From: Propionibacteriaceae bacterium
GTDB taxonomy: Bacteria; Actinomycetota; Actinomycetes; Propionibacteriales; Propionibacteriaceae
DNA length: 64,000 nucleotides
Assembly (NCBI GenBank): GCA_027492545.1
Contig: JAPUEL010000042.1
Coordinates: forward strand, 24,286-88,285
Reading direction: 5' to 3'
Under the pieces are notes generated by a model. The model was not told the origin of the DNA. It did not search any database and saw nothing but the letters and a program-made list of their open reading frames with translations. Every line of letters begins with the position of its first letter. Within the stretch, counting starts at the first letter, position 1. The position numbers and the translations under genes are program-made. Positions 9,759 to 18,337 of the stretch are shown piece after piece.

Positions 9759-9992
9759 TCAGTGGGTGGTCGCGGGAATGTTGAGCTCGTGCCGGAGCTC
9801 GGCCTCGCGCTGGGCCATGGCGGTGCGGAACGTGCCCATGAAGTCGCCGAAGCTCGCGGCGGCCTCGTGACCCTTCTCGGCGACCTGCTCCTGGACCCCA
9901 CGGGGGGTCAGCCGGTGGAGCAGTTCCTTGCCGCGCATCATCACGAAGACGGCGAGCCCGGCGCCGACGATGATCCAGAACAGGCCCCTCAC
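9759..9992 (-). CDS. Small single-pass membrane protein (77 aa)
   Basis: One N-terminal helix (about residues 3-19) followed by an amphipathic, charged helical tail. No motif recognised; such short proteins follow DUF948 genes in many actinobacterial rarA-alaS regions. GTG start at 9990-9992 overlaps the stop of the DUF948 gene (GTGA), which argues for a linked role. Confidence 0.75.
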   Translation of the reverse strand: MRGLFWIIVGAGLAVFVMMRGKELLHRLTPRGVQEQVAEKGHEAAASFGDFMGTFRTAMAQREAELRHELNIPATTH

Positions 9993-10363
9993 TTCTTCCT
10001 CCGGCCCTGGAAGGCCTTGCGGACGCCGTAGGTGAAGGCCGCGGTCTTGACCAGGGGGCCGCCCAGGGTGGCGGCGAACAGCGTCGACATCTGCGCCGCG
10101 TTCTCGGTGACCACCGTGGCGTGCCCGGAGGCCTTGCTCACGTCGTCGGTGACCACGCTCAGCTTGGCCAGCTCCTCGTTGGTGGCCACGACGGTGCTCT
10201 TCAGCTCCTGCAGGATGGGCACGGAGTTGTGGCCCACGTCCCGGACGGTGAGCCGGACCTCGTCCAGCACGCGGCTGAGCTTGAGCAGCGGGACGGCGAG
10301 CAACGCCACCAGCACGCACAGTGCGATCGCGGCGATGAGCCCGGCGATGTCTCCAACGGTCAT
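9989..10363 (-). CDS. DUF948-type membrane-anchored protein
   Basis: 124 aa: an N-terminal membrane helix at about residues 5-25, then a long helical region rich in Val, Asp, Glu and Ser of the type seen in DUF948 proteins, ending in a basic tail (GRRKK). Function unknown; family members resemble chemotaxis-like coiled segments. ATG at 10361-10363 overlaps the rarA stop, with AAGGAGGAC as ribosome site. Confidence 0.8.
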   Translation of the reverse strand: MTVGDIAGLIAAIALCVLVALLAVPLLKLSRVLDEVRLTVRDVGHNSVPILQELKSTVVATNEELAKLSVVTDDVSKASGHATVVTENAAQMSTLFAATLGGPLVKTAAFTYGVRKAFQGRRKK

Positions 10364-11769
10364 GGTCCTGTCCTCCTTGGATCTGCGGACGGCGTAACTC
10401 TAGCCGACGCCTCCCCCGCCAGAAGCCCCCTCAGCAGCGTGACCCGTTCGGCGATGGCGGCCTCCTGGCCGTGATCCGTCGGCAGGTAGTACTGCGCTCC
10501 CTCCAGGTCCTCCGGGAGGTAGGTCTGCGCCACGACGGCGTGCGGGAAGTCGTGGGGGTAGCGGTAGCCCTTGCCGTGCCCCAGCTTCTCCGCGCCGGCG
10601 TAGTGGGCGTCGCGGAGGTGGGGCGGGACCAGCCCTCCCTTGCCGCGTCGCACGTCGGCGATGGCCGCGTCGAGGGCGAGGTAGGCGGCGTTGGACTTCG
10701 GGGCGGTCGCCGCGGCGACGGTGGCGTGGGCCAGGGTGATCCTCGCCTCGGGCATGCCCAGAAGCTGGACTGCCTGGGCCGCCGCCACGCAGGTCTGCAG
10801 GACCCCACTGGCCGCCATGCCGATGTCCTCGGAGGCCGAGATCATGAGGCGGCGGGCGATGAACCTCGGGTCCTCCCCCGCCTCCAGCATGCGGGCGAGG
10901 TAGTGCAGCGCCGCGTCGACGTCGGACCCTCGCACGGACTTGATGAACGCGGAGATGATGTCGTAGTGCTGGTCGCCGTCGCGGTCGTAGCGGACGGCGG
11001 CGCGGTCGGCCGAGGACTCGACGGCGCCCTGGTCGATCACCGCGACGCCGAGTGCCTGGGCGGCGGCCGCCGACTCCTCCAGGTAGGTGAGTGCTCGGCG
11101 CGCGTCGCCGCCCGAGAGCCGGATGATGAGGTCCCGGGCGTCTCCAGCCAGCTCGAACTGCTCACCGGTGGCGCGCCGAAGGCCTCTCTCGTCGGTCAGC
11201 GCCCGGTCGATGAGCGCCATCAGATCCTCGGTGGTGAGCGGCTGGAGGCGCAGCAGCAGGGACCGCGAGAGCAGGGGCGAGATGACCGAGAACGACGGAT
11301 TCTCCGTCGTGGCGGCGATGAGCGTGACCAGCCGGTTCTCCACCGCCGGCAACAGGACGTCCTGCTGAGCCTTGGAGAACCGGTGCACCTCGTCGACGAA
11401 CAGGACCGTGGCGTGGCCCCGGGCCAGCTCGCGGCGGGCGGTCTCCAGCTCGGCCCGGACCTCCTTCACCCCGGCGGTGACCGCCGAGAGTTCGACGAAC
11501 CTGCGGTTGGTGGCCTGGGACACGACGGAGGCGATGGTGGTCTTGCCCACCCCGGGCGGGCCCCAGAGGAACACCGACATGGGCTGCCCGTCGGCGAGGC
11601 GGCGCAGGGGGGAGCCGGCGGCGAGGAGGTGCTGCTGGCCGACGATCTCGTCCAGCGTCCGGGGTCGTAGCCGCACGGCGAGGGGCGCCTGTGGGTTCGT
11701 GGAGTCGCTGAGCGAGCCGCCGCGGGTCGGGGGTGCCGGGTCGGGATTGCCGAACAGGTCGAAGCTCAT
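10360..11769 (-). CDS. rarA: Replication-associated recombination protein A (MgsA/RarA AAA+ ATPase)
   Basis: Clamp-loader-like AAA+ ATPase acting at stalled replication forks. 469 aa from the ATG at 11767-11769. Walker A GPPGVGKT near residues 70-77, Walker [10 protein letters not shown], sensor TTENPSF, arginine finger region SRSLLLRL, and the C-terminal RarA tetramerisation region ([20 protein letters not shown]) are all present. A TAGAGT box sits 8 nt before the ATG with no clear ribosome site, so the mRNA may be nearly leaderless. Confidence 0.95.
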   Translation of the reverse strand: MSFDLFGNPDPAPPTRGGSLSDSTNPQAPLAVRLRPRTLDEIVGQQHLLAAGSPLRRLADGQPMSVFLWGPPGVGKTTIASVVSQATNRRFVELSAVTAGVKEVRAELETARRELARGHATVLFVDEVHRFSKAQQDVLLPAVENRLVTLIAATTENPSFSVISPLLSRSLLLRLQPLTTEDLMALIDRALTDERGLRRATGEQFELAGDARDLIIRLSGGDARRALTYLEESAAAAQALGVAVIDQGAVESSADRAAVRYDRDGDQHYDIISAFIKSVRGSDVDAALHYLARMLEAGEDPRFIARRLMISASEDIGMAASGVLQTCVAAAQAVQLLGMPEARITLAHATVAAATAPKSNAAYLALDAAIADVRRGKGGLVPPHLRDAHYAGAEKLGHGKGYRYPHDFPHAVVAQTYLPEDLEGAQYYLPTDHGQEAAIAERVTLLRGLLAGEASARVTPSADPRRTGP

Positions 11770-11777
11770 CACCGTCC

Positions 11778-11783
11778 ACTCTA
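11778..11783 (-). promoter_or_regulatory. Candidate -10 box for rarA
   Basis: TAGAGT on the minus strand, 8 nt before the rarA ATG. Transcription would start within a couple of bases of the start codon. Same spacing class as several other genes here. Confidence 0.35.
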
Positions 11784-11808
11784 GTGGTCGCGCCCCCAGG
11801 GCCCGAGT

Positions 11809-11836
11809 TTGTTTGAATCCCAAACCATCCTAGGAT
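11809..11836 (+). promoter_or_regulatory. Candidate promoter of the MFS transporter gene
   Basis: TTGTTT (11809-11814) and TAGGAT (11831-11836) are separated by 16 nt. The -10 ends 8 nt before the GTG start, so the message would be leaderless or nearly so. The -10 lies inside the 16-bp palindrome. Confidence 0.4.
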
Positions 11837-11839
11837 GGT
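11824..11839. promoter_or_regulatory. Perfect 16-bp palindrome, likely operator
   Basis: ACCATCCTAGGATGGT is a perfect inverted repeat with no spacer. It covers the candidate -10 of the transporter and lies in the divergent gap with rarA. Such a site is where a dimeric repressor of a drug exporter (TetR, MarR or PadR type) would bind; no regulator gene is adjacent. Confidence 0.5.
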
Positions 11840-11844
11840 CCGTT

Positions 11845-13071
11845 GTGGCTTCCCACCTCGGCAACACATTCTCCAGACGTCGGCGCATCGCGATCATCGT
11901 CACCCTCGGCATGCTCACGGGCCTCGGCCCGTTCACCATCGACCTCTATCTCCCGGCCTTCCCGGCGCTCAAATCCGACCTCGGGATCTCCGACACCCAG
12001 GTTCAGTTGACGCTGTCGGCCACCACCCTCGGCTTCGCCACAGGTCAGCTGCTCGTCGGGCCGCTCAGCGACCGGCTGGGGCGCCGGCTCCCGCTGATCG
12101 CCTGCTCGATCCTGCACGTGGTGTCGTCGATCCTGGTGGCCCTGTCGCCCACCATCGAGTTCCTCACGGCCATGCGGCTGCTGCAGGGGGTCGGCGCTGC
12201 CGGCGGCGCGGTCGTGGCCATGGCCATGGCCCGCGACCTGTTCAGCGGCCGTCCGCTGGTGGTGATGCTGTCGCGGCTGGCCCTGATCTCCGGGCTCGCG
12301 CCCATCGTTGCCCCCATCGTGGGCTCGTGGATGGTGGGTTTCATGGACTGGCGAGGCGTGTTCTGGGGCCTGGCCGCCTACGGCGCCGTCGTCATCGTGC
12401 TCATCGTGGTGATGACCGTGGAGACGCGGCCGCCGTCGGAGCGGACCCGGGGCGGGCTGAAGCCCATCGGCCGGGCCTTCCGCGCGGTGTTCACCGACCG
12501 GATGTCGCTGGGTGCCATCCTGATCGCGGCCTTCGCCTTCGGTGCCCTGTTCTCCTACGTCGCGAGTTCGTCGGTGTTGCTGCAGGAGGTCTACGGCCTG
12601 TCGCCGCAGGAGTTCGGCACGGTGTTCGCGATCTGCTCGTTCGGGGTGTTCGTGGGCGTGCAGTTGGGCAGTCGGCTCGCGCAGCGATGGGGCCCGCAGT
12701 GGGTGCTCGCGCTGGCGACCAGCCTCATGGTGCTCTCAGGCGCGGCGGTGCTCCTCGTCAACGCCGCGGATGTGGGCTTCGTCCCGCTTGTTCCGGCGCT
12801 GTGGCTGCTCACCTTCGGCTTCGGCCTCTCGGCCCCGTGCGGGCAGATCCTCCTGCTGCACAACCACCGGCAGCACTCGGGGACTGCGGCCTCGCTCATG
12901 GGCGCCACCACGCAGATCGTCGGCTCCACCGTGGGGCCCCTCATCGGCCTGGTGCCCATGACCAGCGCCGTGCCGATGGGCGTCGCGATCCTGACCTGCG
13001 CCTCCCTCTCGGCCGCGGCCCTGTGGTTGGTCCTCAGGCCGCGCAGCATCCCCAACGTGCTCGCCGCCTGA
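11845..13071 (+). CDS. Bcr/CflA-type MFS drug-resistance transporter
   Basis: Proton-coupled efflux of drugs across the cytoplasmic membrane. 408 aa with about 12 membrane helices. Family hallmarks: the first-helix block TIDLYLPAFPAL and motif A-like GQLLVGPLSDRLGRR between helices 2 and 3. Start chosen as GTG at 11845 because homologues begin shortly before the first helix; upstream in-frame codons would run through the promoter. Stands alone on the plus strand and ends in a hairpin facing aspS. Substrate not predictable. Confidence 0.9.
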   Translation: MASHLGNTFSRRRRIAIIVTLGMLTGLGPFTIDLYLPAFPALKSDLGISDTQVQLTLSATTLGFATGQLLVGPLSDRLGRRLPLIACSILHVVSSILVALSPTIEFLTAMRLLQGVGAAGGAVVAMAMARDLFSGRPLVVMLSRLALISGLAPIVAPIVGSWMVGFMDWRGVFWGLAAYGAVVIVLIVVMTVETRPPSERTRGGLKPIGRAFRAVFTDRMSLGAILIAAFAFGALFSYVASSSVLLQEVYGLSPQEFGTVFAICSFGVFVGVQLGSRLAQRWGPQWVLALATSLMVLSGAAVLLVNAADVGFVPLVPALWLLTFGFGLSAPCGQILLLHNHRQHSGTAASLMGATTQIVGSTVGPLIGLVPMTSAVPMGVAILTCASLSAAALWLVLRPRSIPNVLAA

Positions 13072-13103
13072 CCCCTGGCCAGGGCCGCCCGGCCGGCACG
13101 CGC

Positions 13104-13134
13104 CCGGGCTCCCTGCACCTCGCAGGGAGCCCGG
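13104..13134. terminator. Strong hairpin between converging genes
   Basis: A perfect 13-bp stem (13104-13116 with 13122-13134) and a 5-nt loop. It lies between the stops of the plus-strand transporter and minus-strand aspS, so it can end both transcripts. No U-tract is present on either side, as is common in GC-rich actinobacteria. Confidence 0.75.
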
Positions 13135-13145
13135 AGACGCGGCGG

Positions 13146-14945
13146 TCAGGACGCCGGGGCCGTGGCCCCCTGCTTCGCCTCGGGCTTGGCGTCCACGCCG
13201 GCCTCGCGGCGCTGCTGCACGGAGATGGGCGCCGGCGCCTGCGTCAGCGGGTCGAACCCGCCGCCGCTCTTGGGGAAGGCGATGACGTCGCGGATCGACT
13301 CGGACCTGCTCAGCAGCGCCACGATCCGGTCCCAGCCGAAGGCGATGCCGCCGTGCGGCGGGGCGCCGAACTGGAAGGCGTCGAGGAGGAAGCCGAACTT
13401 CTCCTGGGCCTCCTCGGCGCCGATGCCCATCACCTTGAACACCCGCTCCTGCACGTCGCGGCGATGGATACGGATGGACCCGCCGCCGATCTCGTTGCCG
13501 TTGCACACGATGTCGTACGCGTAGGCCAGCGCCTCACCCGGAGCGGTGTCGAAGGTGTCGAGATGCTCGGGCTTCGGCGAGGTGAACGCGTGGTGCACGG
13601 CCGTCCAGGCGCCCTCCCCCACCGCGACGTCACCCTCGGCCTTGGCATCGGAGGTGGGCTTGAACAGCGGCGCGTCGACCACCCAGAGGAAGCTCCACGC
13701 GTCCTGGTCGATCAGGCCGCAGCGCTCGCCGATCTCGTTGCGGGCGGCGCCCAGGAGCGCCTGGGACGCGGCCCGCGCGCCGGCGGCGAAGAAGATGCAG
13801 TCGCCCGGCTTGGCGCCGGTGATCTCGGCGAGCCCGGCCCGCTCCTGGTCGGAGAGGTTCTTCGCGACGGGGCCGCCCAGCTCGCCGTTCTCGTCGAGCG
13901 TGACGTAGGCGAGGCCCTTGGCGCCTCGCTGCTTGGCCCACTCCTGCCACGCGTCGAAGGTGCGCCGCGGCTGCGAGCCGCCGCCGGGCATCACGATGGC
14001 GCCGACGTAGGGGGCCTGGAACACCCGGAAGGTGGTCTCGGAGAAGTAGGCGGTGAGTTCGGTCAGCTCCAGGTCGAAGCGCAGGTCTGGCTTGTCCGAG
14101 CCGTAGCGGTTCATGGAGTCGAGGTAGGTGATCCTCGGGAAGGGCGTGGCAAGGTCCGCACCGATCAGTGCCCAGATCTCCTTGACCAGCGCCTCGCCCA
14201 GCTCGATCACGTCGTCCTGGTCCACGAAGCTCATCTCGATGTCCAGCTGGGTGAACTCGGGCTGCCGGTCGGCGCGGAAGTCCTCGTCGCGGTAGCAGCG
14301 CGCGATCTGGTAGTAGCGCTCCATGCCCGCCACCATGAGCAGCTGCTTGAAGAGCTGAGGCGACTGCGGCAGCGCGTACCAGGAGCCGGGCGACAGGCGG
14401 GCCGGCACGATGAAGTCGCGGGCGCCCTCGGGGGTTGAGCGGGTCAGCGTCGGCGTCTCGATCTCGACGAAGTTGCGCGCGCCAAGGACGGTGCGGGCCG
14501 CCTTGTTGACGTCGGAGCGCAGGCGGATCGCGGCGCCGGGTGCGGGGCGGCGGAGATCCAGGTAGCGGTACCGCAGGCGGGCCTCCTCGCCGACGGTGAC
14601 CCGCTCGTCGATCTGGAACGGCAGCGGCGCGGAGGTGTTGAGCACCTCGAGCTCGGTGATGGCGACCTCGATCTGGCCGGTCGGGAGATCCGGGTTCTCG
14701 TTGCCCTCGGGCCGCACCTCGACGACCCCGGTGACCTTGATGCAGTACTCGTTGCGGAGGTCGTGGGCGCCGGTGGCCTCGAGCAGCTCGTCGCGGATGA
14801 CCACCTGCACTCGGCCCGAGGCGTCGCGAAGATCGATGAAGGCGAGGCCGCCGTGGTCGCGGCGCTTGGCCACCCACCCGGCTAGGACGACCTGGTTGCC
14901 TGCGTGCTCGGCGCGCAGGGCGCCGGCGTCGTGGGTGCGGATCAC
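13146..14945 (-). CDS. aspS: Aspartyl-tRNA synthetase (probably the non-discriminating Asp/Asn form)
   Basis: 599 aa. N-terminal OB-fold anticodon-binding domain, class II core with the motif [22 protein letters not shown] insertion domain, and the C-terminal motif 3 [18 protein letters not shown] at 14943-14945 with AGAGGAA upstream begins [10 protein letters not shown], typical of the family. Because gatAB is in the same window, this enzyme may also charge tRNA-Asn with Asp for amidation (inference). Short Lys/Ala-rich C-terminal tail. Confidence 0.96.
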   Translation of the reverse strand: MIRTHDAGALRAEHAGNQVVLAGWVAKRRDHGGLAFIDLRDASGRVQVVIRDELLEATGAHDLRNEYCIKVTGVVEVRPEGNENPDLPTGQIEVAITELEVLNTSAPLPFQIDERVTVGEEARLRYRYLDLRRPAPGAAIRLRSDVNKAARTVLGARNFVEIETPTLTRSTPEGARDFIVPARLSPGSWYALPQSPQLFKQLLMVAGMERYYQIARCYRDEDFRADRQPEFTQLDIEMSFVDQDDVIELGEALVKEIWALIGADLATPFPRITYLDSMNRYGSDKPDLRFDLELTELTAYFSETTFRVFQAPYVGAIVMPGGGSQPRRTFDAWQEWAKQRGAKGLAYVTLDENGELGGPVAKNLSDQERAGLAEITGAKPGDCIFFAAGARAASQALLGAARNEIGERCGLIDQDAWSFLWVVDAPLFKPTSDAKAEGDVAVGEGAWTAVHHAFTSPKPEHLDTFDTAPGEALAYAYDIVCNGNEIGGGSIRIHRRDVQERVFKVMGIGAEEAQEKFGFLLDAFQFGAPPHGGIAFGWDRIVALLSRSESIRDVIAFPKSGGGFDPLTQAPAPISVQQRREAGVDAKPEAKQGATAPAS

Positions 14946-15036
14946 TGTATTCCTCTCGTTCGGCTGCATAGACGGTGCAGCTCGCCGGGTCATCGTAACC
15001 GTCTGCCGGGGCTGGTGGTACCGGGCAGGGGCGGGC

Positions 15037-16374
15037 TCAGGGCTGCGGTGTCCCCACCGTGGGGGCGAGGTCCTCGGCGGGCGGTGCCCACGTCTCCGGG
15101 GAGGCGGGGGTCTGCTCCCCGCTGCGGATGTCCTTGACGGAGTCGTCGTAGCCGGCGCCGAACCACACGAACGGGATGCCCCTGCGCTCCGCGAAGCGGA
15201 TCTGCTTGCCGAACCGGTCCGCCTTCGGCGCCACCTCGACCGGGATGCCGCGTGCGCGCAGCAGCGCGGCCACCGCGATCGCCTGCTCCCGCGACTCCTC
15301 GTTGTCCACGGCCACCAGCACGGCGCTGGGGACGCTGCGGGACGCGACGAGCCTGCCCTTGCCGATGAGGGGCGCGAGGATCCGCGTGATGCCGAAGGAG
15401 TACCCGACGCCGGGGAAGGTGACCTTGCCGTCGCTGGCCAGCGAGTCGTAGCGGCCGCCCGAGGCGACCGAACCCAGCTTCTCGGAGCCGACGAGGAACG
15501 TCTCGTAGACGGTGCCGGTGTAGTAGTCCAGCCCCCGTGCGATCTTCAGGTCCGCCACCACCCGGTCCGGCACCGAGCGGGCGGCCACCCTCACCAGGGC
15601 GGACAGCTCCTCGAGGCCGGCGTCGAGCAGTTCGCCCGTCACACCGAGCCGCCGCACGTCGTCGACGAAGGACTCGTCGGTGGCGGAGATGCCGGCCAGC
15701 GCGACGCAGGCACTGGCCTGGGCCTGTGAGAGCCCCACCTCCGCGGTCAGCAACTCGGCGACGGCATCCGGCCCGATCTTGTCGTACTTGTCGACCCGCT
15801 GAAGCACAGCCGCCGTGTCCTCGACGCCGAGGCCCCGGTAGAAGCCCTCGGACAGCTTGCGGTTGTTGACGTGCAGGGACACCGGGGGGAGGCCCAGGTC
15901 GCGGTGGAGCTTCTCGAACACGTCGAGCGCCACCAGCGGAATCTCGGCGTCGTGGTGCGAGGCAAGGGCGTCCTGGCCGACGATGTCGATGTCGGCCTGG
16001 GTGAACTCGCGGTAGCGACCCTCCTGCGGCCGCTCCCCCCGCCACACCTTCTGCACCTGGTAGCGGCGGAAGGGGAACGCCAGGTGACCGGCATTTTCCA
16101 GCACGTACCGCGCGAACGGCACGGTCAGGTCGAAGTGCAGCCCCAACTCGTCGACGTCGCCTGCCTCGGCGTGCAGCCGGCGGACCACGTAGATCTCCTT
16201 CTCGATCTCGCCCTTCCGCGACAACTGCGCCAGCGGCTCGACCGCGCGGGTCTCGATGGGTGCGAAGCCGTGCAGCTCGAAGGTGCCCGTCACCACGTCG
16301 AGGACGCGGTTCTCGACGATGCGGCCGGCGGGCAGGAACTCGGGGAAGCCGCTCAGCGGCTTGGGGCGGGACAA
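15037..16374 (-). CDS. hisS: Histidyl-tRNA synthetase
   Basis: 445 aa class II synthetase. Motif 2 region [24 protein letters not shown], and the HisRS signatures [13 protein letters not shown] and GGRYDSL are intact, followed by an anticodon-binding domain. Start appears to be TTG (16372-16374) with GAGGA just upstream, 7 nt after the metallo-hydrolase gene. The gap to aspS downstream is 91 nt with no strong hairpin. Confidence 0.96.
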   Translation of the reverse strand: MSRPKPLSGFPEFLPAGRIVENRVLDVVTGTFELHGFAPIETRAVEPLAQLSRKGEIEKEIYVVRRLHAEAGDVDELGLHFDLTVPFARYVLENAGHLAFPFRRYQVQKVWRGERPQEGRYREFTQADIDIVGQDALASHHDAEIPLVALDVFEKLHRDLGLPPVSLHVNNRKLSEGFYRGLGVEDTAAVLQRVDKYDKIGPDAVAELLTAEVGLSQAQASACVALAGISATDESFVDDVRRLGVTGELLDAGLEELSALVRVAARSVPDRVVADLKIARGLDYYTGTVYETFLVGSEKLGSVASGGRYDSLASDGKVTFPGVGYSFGITRILAPLIGKGRLVASRSVPSAVLVAVDNEESREQAIAVAALLRARGIPVEVAPKADRFGKQIRFAERRGIPFVWFGAGYDDSVKDIRSGEQTPASPETWAPPAEDLAPTVGTPQP

Positions 16375-16381
16375 GGGTTCC

Positions 16382-17053
16382 TCACAAGTGGTCTGGCTGC
16401 AGGAAGGGGTTCGAGTCGAGCTCCTGGCCGATGCTGGTGGGCTGGCCGTGGCCGGGCAGCAAGGGCGTCTCGGCCGGGAAGTGCAGGGCGATGCGCCGCA
16501 GCGACTCGCGCATCTCGGTCATGCTACCGCCGGGCAGGTCCGTGCGCCCGATCGTGCCCGCGAACACCACGTCCCCGGTGAACACCACCGAGGTGCGGGC
16601 CGACGTGAACTCCAGCAGTGTGGACCCCTTGGTGTGGCCGGGGGCCGGGAACGGGGTGACCGTGATCCTGGCGAGCGTGACGGGGCCGCCGTGGTCCCGC
16701 ACGTCCGCGATCGCAGGCAGGGTGTCTGACCCGGTGAGCTGGACCATGAGCGCCGCCCCCTGCGGCCCGAGCCCGTCACCCGGGCGGACCAGCAGGTGCT
16801 GGTCCGCGGTCGCGAGGTAGAGCGGGATGTTCCAGCGGGCGGCGAGCAGGTGCGCGTCGCCGACGTGGTCGAGGTGGCCGTGCGTGGCAAGGATCGCGAC
16901 GGGATTCAGGCCGCGCTCAGCGACCGCGGCGACCACCGGCTCAGCCGCCGTGATGCCGGGATCGACGATGAGGCACTCGGCCGTGTCGTCGTGCGGCGAG
17001 ACGATGTAGCAGTTGGACTGCCAGGGCGACACCTGGATGGGCTGGATGAGCAC
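16382..17053 (-). CDS. Metallo-beta-lactamase-fold hydrolase (glyoxalase II-like)
   Basis: 223 aa. Binuclear zinc motif THGHLDH (His58, His60, Asp62, His63), then the later ligands in APGHTKGS, FTGDVVFAGTIGR and LLPGHGQPT. This is the hydroxyacylglutathione-hydrolase-like subgroup commonly found beside hisS in actinobacteria; the natural thioester substrate is not known. GTG start at 17051-17053 with no ribosome site but a TAGGGT box 6 nt upstream, indicating a leaderless message. Confidence 0.9.
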   Translation of the reverse strand: MLIQPIQVSPWQSNCYIVSPHDDTAECLIVDPGITAAEPVVAAVAERGLNPVAILATHGHLDHVGDAHLLAARWNIPLYLATADQHLLVRPGDGLGPQGAALMVQLTGSDTLPAIADVRDHGGPVTLARITVTPFPAPGHTKGSTLLEFTSARTSVVFTGDVVFAGTIGRTDLPGGSMTEMRESLRRIALHFPAETPLLPGHGQPTSIGQELDSNPFLQPDHL

Positions 17054-17059
17054 GACGAC

Positions 17060-17065
17060 ACCCTA
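17060..17065 (-). promoter_or_regulatory. -10 box for the metallo-hydrolase/hisS transcript
   Basis: TAGGGT on the minus strand, exactly 6 nt before the GTG start. This places the transcription start at the start codon. Confidence 0.5.
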
Positions 17066-17071
17066 TACGGC

Positions 17072-17077
17072 TAGATT
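17072..17077 (+). promoter_or_regulatory. -10 box for the DUF349 gene
   Basis: TAGATT, exactly 6 nt before the ATG at 17084, with no ribosome site. It mirrors the box on the other strand in the same 30-bp gap. Confidence 0.5.
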
Positions 17078-17083
17078 GGGCCC

Positions 17084-18331
17084 ATGAGCGAATCGCAAGC
17101 GCCCTCCAGTTTCGGCCGCGTCGATGCCGACGGCACGGTCTACGTCCGCGAGGGTGACACTGAACGAAGTGTCGGGCAGATCCCCGACTCCACCCCCCAC
17201 GAGGCCATGGCTTTCTACGTGCGGCGCTTCGAGAACCTGGCCGCCGAGGTGGGCCTGCTCGAGTCCCGTGTGGCCGCCCAGGCGATGTCGCCGGAAGAGG
17301 CCCGCACGGCCATCACCACGGCCCGCACGAACGTGGCCGGCGCCAACGCCGTCGGTGATCTCGAGGCGCTGACCCGCCGCCTCGACGCGCTCCTCGAGGT
17401 GCTCCCCGCGCAGATCGAGGCAAGGAAGGCCTTGAGGGCCGAGCAGAACTCCGCCACCGTCGCCGCCAAGGAGGCGATGGTCGAGGAGGCCGAGAAGCTG
17501 GCCGAGGGTGACGACTGGCGCGGCGGCGTGGACCGCTTCCGGGTGCTGCTCGACGAGTGGAAGGCCCTCCCCCGCGTGGACCGCACCACGGACAACGAGC
17601 TGTGGCACCGCTTCTCGTCGGCCCGCACGCAGTACACCCGGCGTCGCAAGGCGCACTTTGCGGAGCTCAACCAGCGTCGCGACGGCTCCAAGGAGCTGAA
17701 GGAGGCCATCATCGCGGAGGCCGAACCACTGGCCGCCTCCACGGACTGGGGCGCCACTTCGGCGGCGTTCCGTGACCTGATGCAGCGCTGGAAGGCGGCC
17801 GGAAGCGCCAGGCGCGCCGAGGACGACGCCCTGTGGGCGAGGTTCCGCGCCATCCAGGACGCGTTCTTCGAGGCCCGTACGCTGGCCCAGAGCGCCGTCG
17901 ACGGCGAGCAGGCGGAGAACCTGGCGGCCAAGCAGGCGCTCGTCGAGCAGGTGGAGAAGGACCTCGAGGGCGTCACCGACGTCGAGGCCGTCAAGACCAT
18001 CCACCGCGACTTCCTGGCGAAGTTCAACGAGCTGGGTCACGTGCCGCGCACCGCGATGCGCGACCTCGACGGCCGGGTCCGCGCCCTCGGTGAGAAGGTC
18101 GCGGCGATGGAGGCCGACGAATGGCGCCGCACGGATCCCGAGGCACGTCGCCGCGCCGAGGACACCGTCGCGATGTTCGAGACCCAGATCGCCAAGCTGG
18201 AGGCGGACCTGGCGAAGGCCGAGGCCAAGGCCGATGCCAAGAGGATCAAGGACGCCAAGCAGTCCATCGAGACCTACCAGAGCTGGCTGGCTCAGGCCCG
18301 CGAGACGCTGGCCGACTTCACCGCACGCTGA
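17084..18331 (+). CDS. DUF349 coiled-coil protein
   Basis: 415 aa, cytoplasmic, almost entirely helical and rich in Ala, Glu, Arg and Lys. At least three DUF349 repeats can be seen, each with a conserved W near the middle (for example DDWRGGVDRFRVLLDEWKAL and TDWGATSAAFRDLMQRWKAA) and an LW-RF element. The C-terminal 80 residues form a coiled coil. No known enzyme motif; function in actinobacteria unknown. Converges with rel, leaving 6 nt between the stops. Confidence 0.9.
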   Translation: MSESQAPSSFGRVDADGTVYVREGDTERSVGQIPDSTPHEAMAFYVRRFENLAAEVGLLESRVAAQAMSPEEARTAITTARTNVAGANAVGDLEALTRRLDALLEVLPAQIEARKALRAEQNSATVAAKEAMVEEAEKLAEGDDWRGGVDRFRVLLDEWKALPRVDRTTDNELWHRFSSARTQYTRRRKAHFAELNQRRDGSKELKEAIIAEAEPLAASTDWGATSAAFRDLMQRWKAAGSARRAEDDALWARFRAIQDAFFEARTLAQSAVDGEQAENLAAKQALVEQVEKDLEGVTDVEAVKTIHRDFLAKFNELGHVPRTAMRDLDGRVRALGEKVAAMEADEWRRTDPEARRRAEDTVAMFETQIAKLEADLAKAEAKADAKRIKDAKQSIETYQSWLAQARETLADFTAR

Positions 18332-18337
18332 GGGCCG

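Noticed and set aside
14946..15036. T-box or attenuator between hisS and aspS
   Set aside because: Only a 5-bp imperfect stem with a long loop; aspS has a normal ribosome site and no T-box sequence.
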